A DNA stretch of 64,000 nucleotides from assembly GCA_011037195.1 (NCBI GenBank), contig JAAEAF010003053.1:52777-116776 (forward strand). Direction: 5' to 3'. The notes beneath the pieces were generated by a model. The model searched no databases. It saw only the letters and a program-made list of their open reading frames with translations, and was not told the DNA's origin. This stretch comes from Triatoma infestans (taxonomy: Eukaryota; Arthropoda; Insecta; Hemiptera; Reduviidae). This document shows positions 55,966 to 64,000 of this stretch, piece by piece (position 1 is the first letter of the stretch; each line of letters opens with the position of its first letter). The translations under genes were made by a program, and so were the position numbers.

Positions 55966-56984
55966 TAATCTCTCTTAATATGTCTGCACACTTTCTACAA
56001 AACATCTTTTCTAAAGGCCTAAACAAGAGAGATCTGAAAGGCCTGGATTATGACGTAGTATTAGCTAGGGCTGTTATTTGCCAGCCATCGACCAAATTAA
56101 CTACTTAATTTGCATTATTGATTCAGAAATAGGACATTTAAAATATTACAATGAAGGCCTTAGCAGGATTAAATTAGCTATGAATAAGAAAGTTTCTATT
56201 CATTAATTGTGGATTTTTCTGCAGCAAAATATTTTAATAAATAATATTGAATTGATAATATTAATATAAAATTATCGTTATTTTTTTGTTTATTCAATGC
56301 GCTCTATTGATTTTACGAACAATCTTTTTACAAATTAATGTTTTAAATCTAAGAATAAATTATTAATGAATATTTACATTTTTTTTTATGGAATGAATAT
56401 TAACTGTCAACAATAAATCACATAGATAAGATAAAAAAACGTTTAAAGTTTTTCAAAGTCCCATTTATTTCAAAATTTGATCAATTCCTCGATGAACTCC
56501 TGCAATTGTTGTTCTGTCAATGGCAAATTGAGTATGTTTTCCTCATTTTATTGCATTTTTTCAAAACTAGTGAGTTTGGTTCCCGCTCACTTCACATACA
56601 TAACTTGGTAACTGATTATTGAACTTAATAACTGAAAGATGTTCCTAACGATTGCTAACAATACATTTTTAGGCTAATAAAGATCAAACAGTTTCACCGG
56701 CAAAAATAATTCGATTAAGCTTCCTTTTTTATAATCTCATTTTATTATATAGCTTCTTGAACAAACGTAACTTCTTGAATAAACTTTGATACTTCACACA
56801 GGCGAATATTAACCTTTAACGTCTATTGTACAGACGTTGCTGATACATTCCCTTAAAATAGACGTTCGAGATTTACAGCTAACATAAGAAATAAATAAAA
56901 AAAATCAGTTCATTCACTTAACTTGGGTTTACAAGATAGTAAGAGATTTTTATACTTAAGCAAACATTGATTGTGGAGTAAAGA
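55966..56984. other. AT-rich spacer
   Basis: No supported feature. Confidence 0.45.
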
Positions 56985-57475
56985 CTATGGACCTAGGAAA
57001 GACACTCGGAGTCTATGGACAAGTTTTACACATCTTCCAACTGGAAATTCATGCAAATGGAATATGTGCCAGTACAAAACTCGACAGGAAGTGTGGGAAT
57101 CAGAAGTTGTGATTCTATCCGATAGCCAGAGCATCACCAAAGCGTGTCATCAGTTCGAAAGGAGTATATGAATGCCTCGGCAAACTCAACGAAGTAGGAA
57201 GAAACAATAAGTAACCATATTGTTGGCGCAGAAGGTAACGATATAGACCTGGCAAGGAAAGGCTCAATATTCCCCTACGTGAATAAGCGACCAGTCTCAC
57301 CGAGAATAGCTCACGTACAGGAGAAAATGAAGAAGGCAATACTCTGGAGATCCTTTCTGAACTGAAGCTTGCTAAGACTTGTCCAGTTAGGCAGTTAGAA
57401 CCGGACATATGAGTGCATCATCTGAGCAAATATAGGCTTCGCATACTGACAGAAGAAATTTAGACACAGAGGGAA
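56985..57475 (+). pseudogene. RNase H fragment of an R1-like element
   Basis: Plus strand: SEVVILSDSQSITKACHQFE (catalytic Asp of RNase H), then in other frames YECLGKLNEVGRNNK and GAEGNDIDLARKGS (decayed G..GNE.AD.LARKGS) and an RTGHMSA remnant of the TGHxxLxxHL block. The conserved order is clear but the frames are scattered. It is older than the copies at 29 and 59 kb. Confidence 0.55.
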
Positions 57476-57578
57476 TTTGAAAAAGTTTAGATTGCGTTAG
57501 GAATTCAAGATTCTATGGGGATTTGGAAGTTACTTCAATATTCAGAGACATTTTCCGTGGTAGCCTGCTTCATTTTGT

Positions 57579-57621
57579 GATCATCGACCGGTTTCTGGCG
57601 TTCGCCTATCTTCAGGATGCG
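57579..57621 (-). ncRNA. Hammerhead ribozyme motif (P2 copy 2, left)
   Basis: Minus strand: GCATC, CTGAAGA, stem II GGC-GAAC-GCC (three pairs), GAAA, ACCGGT-C, GATGATC. Core complete with a slightly shorter stem II. Confidence 0.6.
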
Positions 57622-58046
57622 TTTTTCAGACAGTTTGATAACACAACTTGCACAGAGCAAATTCAGTTTACCACACTGACTGTGTTTTTAAGTGGTATTT
57701 AAAACTAAACTCTCTTAAACTAGTTCAAGGGGTATGGTGATGGTACTGGGTGGTGAAAAAACACGTGTTGGTTGTTAAACGGGCAAATTTCTTAAATGGA
57801 CAAACACGTGAGGGTCTAATTTTAGTTATTTTTTTTTTGAAACTGTGTTGTTGGAACATTTTAAGGAAAAATTTGCCCATACCAACCAAACAAGTGTTTT
57901 TTTTTTTTTTTCCCACCCAGATCCATCACATAGTCCCCCTTGACCTAGTTTAAGAGTTTAGTTTTTAAATACAATTAAAAAGACCAGTCAGTGTATAAAC
58001 TGAATTTGCTCTGTGCAATTCTGTGTTATCACACTGTCTGACAAAC

Positions 58047-58088
58047 GCATCCTGAAGATGGCCGAACGCCCGAAACCGGTCGATGACC
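58047..58088 (+). ncRNA. Hammerhead ribozyme motif (P2 copy 2, right)
   Basis: GCATC, CTGAAGA (58052-58058), stem II GGCC-GAAC-GCCC with one C-C mismatch, GAAA, ACCGGT-C, GATGACC. Core complete; stem II weaker. Confidence 0.55.
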
Positions 58089-58174
58089 ACAAAATGAAGG
58101 CGTCTACCACGGAAACTGTCGGGACTGATGCTTTCCAGCTCTGCGGAACCAACCACCACAAATACTTCAATATT

Positions 58175-59339
58175 GCTTGCGACATTATTAGCTAGAGAAG
58201 TTTCAGAGGAAATACTCGCCAGGTGGCACAAAAAACTTTTTAGTCGCATCTTTCCTTATATATATAAAAAAAAAAATAGTTTGTATCTCACTTGTATACT
58301 AGTTTGTTAATTAAAGACATCTTCTGAAATCGGATCAGGCCGGAAGGTCTAATTGATGTTGCTGATGATGATTACTTTACTTGTACTTAGGAAAGACCAA
58401 CGTTGAGAATAACTCTTAATTTATCTCAACAATCTTAAATACAATGTGAATGTTTCTCAAATAAAAACGAAATTAATAACCTCGCCAATTTCACTCAACA
58501 TCAAACCACAACTTAAAGTTAAACCACAAAGTTCAAGTACGTAATATGTAAAAGCCCAGAGCAACACTACCATTTATTTCCCATAATAACTTTACACAAA
58601 ACAGCAGCATTCATCTTCTTATATAAATTTATAATACTTATTCATCTTGAAAAAACAAAATGTAGAATTCATGACAGCTCTTAAAGAACATTTTTAGTTC
58701 AAAATTACTTCAAACAATTGAATACAAATTATGCCCTTTCATAGATATTTAGGTACAAGCCATAAAAAAAATGTATTTCTTATTGTAATTATTCTTAATT
58801 TGTTTTTACCAGGATTAGTTTATACAGATTAACAACTAGATTATGAAAGCTAAACGTTATTAAAGTTCTAATCTAATACTATCACAAAGACATAACACAT
58901 CGCTTTGTACTTCCAACAGACTAGCTTACTATTTAGGCCTGAGTTAACACAAGATTGTGTCTAGTTTAGAACTATACCTATAGATCTCTGCTAACATAAA
59001 TATTGTAATAATATAATATAATATTTTATTTAATTCTGCATCTCATTATTATTATTATATAATTACTATCAATAAATAGGGTAATGAAAAAGTGTTGCAA
59101 TTTTATTTTAAATTACACATAGTTTAAGTATTATTTTTCAACACACCATTTTTTTATAAATTAAAACTAATTTGGTGTGAAATACTTAAATTATTTTCTA
59201 TTACTGTAATTTTTCAGAATTTTAATTGATTATATTTTTTTCAAACTTGCCAATGTTTATCATTAGTTTACTTTAATATTATATTAGATTAGAAACGGGG
59301 GGGAACGAGCCTCATTCCACTGCGACCTACAAGACGGGG
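58175..59339. other. AT-rich spacer
   Basis: Nothing recognised apart from A/T runs. Confidence 0.45.
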
Positions 59340-60056
59340 TCTATTGTGGATCCCTTTAAATTATAGCACAACCCCCCAGATTGCCTTCCTGATCAGTTCT
59401 AGCAAAGCTGAGAGCGGCTCCGTCAAGAAGCTCATAGCTTCGGCATTGCCTTGAAGCAATTGAAGAAACCATGTCTTCGCCAGGCCGGCCAATTCACAGA
59501 GGATGTGGGTTTTCTTTCTCTGCCTTGCAGAATCGGCGTACCACACTATCTGCAAGTTGAAGATGGTGCATGTGTCTGTTCAGCCTACAATGCTCTGTTA
59601 GTAGACCCACAATTAGCCTTATATCCTTTCGGATATGTCTCTTGATAAAGAGCTTTGCCTGCCTCTGTCCTGGTGTTCTCTCCCACCAAAGCAGACGCTG
59701 TTCTTCTATCCAGCCTTTGATAGAAGTTTGAATAAGGCTCCTGGACATAGCCGCAGAAGGATTCGGGGCCTATAAAGGTATCCGCCCTTTCATTGCCCAG
59801 AAACCCCGCATGTCCCGGCACCCAGGCGAGTGTCAGTTTATTCCGAGCACCCACCTCGGTTAGGGCAAATAGGCTATCCCACACCAGTCTTGAGACTATT
59901 TGGTGTGGAGAAAGTGCCTTCAGGGCTGCCTGACTATCGGAGTATATGGTCACTCTTCTACCCACTATTCCCTGCCTTATAATCTCCCTAGCGCAGAGTT
60001 GTAACGCCACGACTTTAGCCTGAAATACCGTGGCATACTTGCCTAGGCTGCCCCCT
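59340..60056 (-). pseudogene. R1-like element RNase H and C-terminal remnant
   Basis: Sense start SLGKYATVFQAKVVALQL: the RNase H Glu (FQAEV) is Lys here. Next come TIYSDSQAALKAL (Asp) and LAWVPGHAGFLGNERADTF, then after frame shifts GKALYQETYPKGYKANCG, IVGLLTEHCRLNRHMHHL and a decayed knuckle (VVRRFCKAEKENPHPLCELA). The copy is 5'-truncated at the RNase H domain, as is the 29-kb copy, but it is a different family. The 3' end is near 59340. I found no convincing TSD. Confidence 0.75.
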
Positions 60057-61879
60057 TAACTTTAGGCCTGCCCCCATAGACTCTTAATAATATTATGTAG
60101 TGGGGAGACCAAAATTCTTATAGAACAATATATTGTAGGAAGCGTGCTGGTTCAACTATACTAGAACTACTGAGTTTAAACAGCCAATCACTACGTGTTA
60201 CCCTTTACCACTCTATCATACTCTATCATTTCAAGTGTAAAGTCCAGGCAATCAGTGTCATTTATCATATTATATAGTGTTAATCATATTCTGTTAATTC
60301 ATTCCAACCCGACCATTTCTCTCCTTCATCAACCCCATTATAGAGTACTTTGTAGTATTAAGCACATCTCACATGTAGAGTGCTTAAAAACATCTCCTCT
60401 TTAAAAACGAAGCCAGTATTAGGGATATTATATACTCCAAAACGGAGAGGGACATTATTCAAATATTCCTTTTACTCTAAATAGGAAGAAGGTTGTCAGA
60501 CAAAGAATGTCCAACAAACAATTACTAGCGGTCCACATCTGTAATAATTTATAATATGTTTGGAATTTAATGCATTTGAATAATTACTTATTATTCACCC
60601 CAGGAGGCCAGGAGGCCTTTGGATTTGCGTGATGCTAGTGAAAATAACAACACTTGTTCTATGTATGAACTGTTTTTGTGATTTGCCGTTTATATAGGAC
60701 AGTAGTGCTTAATATTGAATGAAAGTGACAAGAGAGTGCCAACTTAGTGCGAACTCTTTATATATATATATATATCCTCTTTATTGGAACTGACAATACT
60801 GGTAAGAGAACAAGCGAAGCAGAGTAAATGGGGTTGAGAAAGAGTATGAGATACTCTTTCTCTTATCAAAACATTTCTCATATTGAATGCTAACATCCTA
60901 ACAATGAAGCTATACATTAGATAGGCGGGTGTGATGAAAAGACAGACACAAACTAACCTACTACCTCCTATTGTCTGTTATATCCCATTTCTTACATATC
61001 AATAGTGGATCATATTTTCTTTTCACCAATAATATTCGAGTATATTACATATGTTTTATACAAAAATGAAGTAAAATCCATACCAACACATAAAACATAC
61101 ATAAATGGAACATTTAATCTAACTGAAATTAATATTTGTTCTTTATTTTTTAATAATGTGCTTTTTATATTGACTTCCTGTTGCCGTTCTGTAATAAATT
61201 GCAATATACACAAATGTGGAGAAATTATTATTAGGGTAATGTTAGGAAAGATGGCGTGGAAAGGGAACAAACAAGACGCAGACCTTACTTCTCTTGTTTG
61301 CCACCACGAGACGTCATGCAAGTTAGTCGGATAGTAGAGAGATCAGAAGCGAACGTATTGCAAAATTCTTCACTTATTTTGTGTATCCTTCTATGTTCTT
61401 TGAACATTTATACGCATCATCTATATCTGGTGAATACCTGAATTTTCATAACGCTTAGTAAATTTTTATATGCTACTAGCTAAACCCGGCCACGCTTAGC
61501 TGTAGCTCAGTCTGACTTTAATTATTAGGGAAGTAAATAGAAGTATGGATAGTTAACATAGATTATCTGAAAAAGCAAGAGCTAACGCAATATGGCCATT
61601 TGAACGGATTTTAGCCAGGATTAAGGAAATTAAGAACATTTTTCCAGTTCCACCTGGAGCGTCCAAAAAGCAAATCCACCAGGTTGATTGGTCACAGCTT
61701 ATATGATGGTATCAAATGCTATCTTTTGTTCTTGAAGGAGTTTCAGTGTATTTTCTTAGATGAATAGCTGTAAGTCATTTCTGGTGTATGATTGCTCTCT
61801 GAGCAGTTCTTTCTCGAATGATGCATTGATCGACCTATTCGGTACTGTTACTCTCAATAGTGCCAACAACTTTGCCACA
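60057..61879. other. Unassigned region
   Basis: Contains a TA run (60757-60772), an inverted 'agagaaagagtat'/'atactctttctct' near 60840-60865, opposed frames at 61005-61334 without recognisable domains, and a 'taaacccggccacgcttagc' patch at 61483. No gene supported. Confidence 0.35.
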
Positions 61880-62370
61880 CATTGCAAGACAAAGAACCTC
61901 GATGAAGATTAGCGCTTCATTGTATATTTATTTCTTCTGTGAAATCCAAGCCAGATTGCACGTGGGAAGCCATGTGTGCTTCCCATATACTGAGAAGTCG
62001 TTCATCCTTCCGAGTTAGCGTCCAAGTTTCGCTACCGTATATTACAAGCGTTCTTAATTAAGGTCTTGTACAATATTAACTTGTCTTCCCTAGGTAGCTG
62101 ATTGAAGCGCAAGGCTTTCTGTAAAGACCAGTAGCATTTATTTCCGGCTGTTCTTCTGGCTTATATGTCTATACTGACTTCATTTATATCAGTGATAACA
62201 GCCCCAAGGTACCTAAAGCTATTAACCACTTCAAACTTACGGTTTCCAAGGCTTATTGCTTCCTGGTCGTTCCTTTTTTTTTGGTTCACATATACTTGGT
62301 CTTTGCTTCGTTGACAGCGAGTCCAAGTTTACTGGCTTCTTTAGTGAACTCTTCGAAAACTCCTAAGAGT
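61880..62370 (-). pseudogene. RTE-like reverse transcriptase remnant
   Basis: Minus strand, in order: FEEFTKEASKLGLAVNEAKT (cf. AKEIGLEVNQAKT in the 8-kb copy), SLGNRKFEVVNSFRYLGAVI, ARRTAGNKCYWSLQKALRF, KLILYKTLIKN and, in another frame, YGSETWTLTRKDERLLSIWE. This is the thumb/C-terminal part downstream of the catalytic site of an RTE-type element. Stops and frame changes show it is dead. Both ends are truncated. Confidence 0.7.
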
Positions 62371-63519
62371 GCCGGTAACAAGTTAAAGGTTGAGCGCCAC
62401 CAAATTCATTTTCAGTTGGCTAAACTGTGAATGTGGAAAAAAAATTAATCAATGCACAATATCAGAAGAATTAAATTTAAGGGAAAAACAATTTGAAATT
62501 AGTTGTTTCCTAGAAATGATACTTCCATTTTTTTTATTTATTCATTATAAAATGACGTGTTCCACTTTCGGTTTTCCCCCCTTTAGAAGTTTAGAAGAAT
62601 GGAAGAAAAGGGATTAAAACTAATTATAGCAAAGTAATTGCTTCCACTAAACTCATTAATCATCTAGAGTATACAACATAGAAGGTCAGGTTGGTTAGAT
62701 AGTAGCCTAAGGGGATAAGCAATGTAACCACAAAAATTTTGTCTTCTTCTTATAAATATAGAATGTACAAAGAAATACTGGAAAAGTTAAAATTAAAATA
62801 ATTTTTTTTATGACTAAAATACTCTGAAATAATAATAGATTGTTAAATTTTAATGACAGCTAAACTAAATGGTCAAAAATGGAAATGGTTTGGGAAAAGG
62901 CGCTTTGGGAATAATACGTGAAAAATAAAAAAGTGTTTTGGCGTGAAATTATAGCTTCACTTCAATACTACTAGGTAAGAGTACTCCATTAAATATACTA
63001 CCTCTATAGGTTCAGATCGTTATAGGGGTTGCCTTGCTGTAGTATATTTGCTGGCTTTGAGCCTAAAGGTATCTCGCTTTTCTTCACCTCATTATCATAC
63101 TAGGTTAGGAGAGATATTTCAAAAGCACTGGTATACCTACTATGTTCTACTGAAATACAACTTCTTACTTGCCAAAACCATTCCTTCAAATCCATTTATT
63201 TCCAAATAGAAATGTAGTAAAATCTCTACAATTTGTTTATATATAATATATATATATTTTAAAATTAAGTAAAACATATAAATAATAAAATAATAATTCT
63301 ATATAATAATTAGTAATAAGTATGAATTAAAATCAAGTAAATCGATTTTTTTTTGTTATACTCTAAAATGTTTTGCTTCTTATGTACAGAGCAGCAGAAA
63401 AAGTTTACTAATTGAGGAAAGACAAACATCTCGTGCGACACATTCATACAAATGTTCAAATTTCCTTTAAACTTGCAAATCTTTACTAAAATCTTTATTG
63501 GGACTTGCATTACTTAAGG
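62371..63519. other. AT-rich spacer
   Basis: Frame 62390-62617 has no recognisable motif. Otherwise nothing seen. Confidence 0.45.
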
Positions 63520-63800
63520 TAACACAAACTGCCTGGACTTTACACGTAATATATATAATAGTAGCGAGAGATATAGAGTGAGTAAAGTGAAAGGTTGTTG
63601 ACGCGTTGCACCTGCTGTATGAACTGCCGCAAGACTAGCTGTATTTAAACAGAGATTCTCCCACTCTAGACTGGCCTAAACTAGTGAGTCAGACTGTCAA
63701 TTTTTGGGCCCCTCTCTCTCTCTCTCTCTCTGCTTTAGATCCCTCTCTTACTGCATTATTACATTATCAAGTTGGTCCGGGGACGTATAGAAGCAGCATG
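63520..63800 (+). repeat. Dispersed repeat M, copy 5
   Basis: 'aactgcctggactttacac', a variable part, TATA-like 'gctgtatttaaacagag', 'attctcccactctag' and 'actggcct', then a (CT)n run at 63713-63731. The conserved block matches 44838-44860. Confidence 0.55.
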
Positions 63801-64000
63801 TCTGTTTCAGTGTCTTAGCAAAGCTACAGCGGCAGCGGCAGTTTCAATTTAAACTTAATACATAGTTTTATTTTATTTGTTTGTACATCTGTTTTAGCCC
63901 GAAGGCATATAGAGGGAGCTGACATTATACGATAGTGTTACTGTGATGGATGCAAAACATTAAAATATATTAATTTATAAATAAATCGAAATTATCAAAA

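Larger units (their letters stand above)
57543..58162. mobile_element. HHR palindromic element P2, copy 2
   Basis: 12-bp TSD tacttcaatatt (57531-57542 and 58163-58174). The whole 620 bp is an imperfect palindrome with arms of about 300 bp. 'aaactaaactctcttaaacta', 'gggcaaattt' and 'aaacacgtg' blocks mirror each other around 57830-57860. The unique tail (gctttccagctctgcgg, 'aaccaaccaccac') is at the right end, so the orientation is opposite to copy 1. No coding region. Confidence 0.8.

Noticed and set aside
44293..58162. Calling the HHR elements DNA transposons with terminal inverted repeats
   Set aside because: TSDs of 10-12 bp of variable length, one asymmetric tail and ribozyme motifs argue against a classical cut-and-paste element, though this is not proven.
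61005..61334. Opposed frames of about 105 codons on both strands
   Set aside because: They mirror each other, have no recognisable domain and no supporting context.
1..64000. CRISPR array, operon or prokaryotic defence system
   Set aside because: No regularly spaced short repeats with unique spacers and no bacterial gene organisation; the content is eukaryotic transposable-element DNA.

Overview
This window looks like nuclear, gene-poor DNA from an arthropod, most likely an insect. It is AT-rich and full of long A/T runs and microsatellites. I found no intact host gene, no true tRNA or rRNA gene and no CRISPR array. Almost every interpretable stretch is a decayed or nested transposable element (TE). 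The families are typical of insect genomes: jockey-like, RTE-like, R1-like (with RNase H) and CR1-like non-LTR retrotransposons, a mariner, a second Tc1/mariner relative, a hAT, an LTR-element gag remnant, two tRNA-derived SINE families, and short elements carrying hammerhead-ribozyme (HHR) motifs. I could not fix the species; a hemipteran is possible but unproven.

Layout. 0-10 kb: an inverted-repeat element (61-472), a 1.4-kb HHR-like inverted element (986-2412), the first copy of the dominant repeat 'R' (2551-3262), an R1-like fragment (4080-4525), and an RTE insertion with an exact 11-bp target-site duplication (TSD) inside repeat 'D' (7714-9004). 10-27 kb: jockey remnants (10.3-11.3 and 19.9-21.7 kb, the second split by a SINE), SINEs, a nearly perfect 230-bp-arm palindrome (22618-23105) beside an LTR-element gag remnant, and repeat 'E' twice. 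27-36 kb: three palindromic HHR elements of one family. One of them was invaded by a mariner, which was itself invaded by a non-LTR element, giving a four-level nest with a boundary duplication at every level. 36-48 kb: four more R copies, three of them split by a CR1-like element, an HHR element and a hAT. 48-64 kb: degenerate jockey, Tc1/mariner, R1-like and RTE remnants, a second HHR element of the 44-kb family and more SINEs.

How things fit together. Insertion order can be read directly. R and D are old substrates; the HHR elements, hAT, CR1-like and RTE copies landed in them; mariner and a non-LTR element came later. All recognisable transposase and reverse transcriptase genes carry frameshifts, deletions, stops or active-site changes, so none is likely to be active as it stands. 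The best candidates for something under-described are the short inverted-arm elements. In three sequence-unrelated families each arm carries an HHR or HHR-like motif, always on the strand that reads outward, with a unique tail on one end and 10-14 bp TSDs. That layout suggests non-autonomous relatives of Penelope-like elements, but no Penelope reverse transcriptase is present here, so the assignment is inference.
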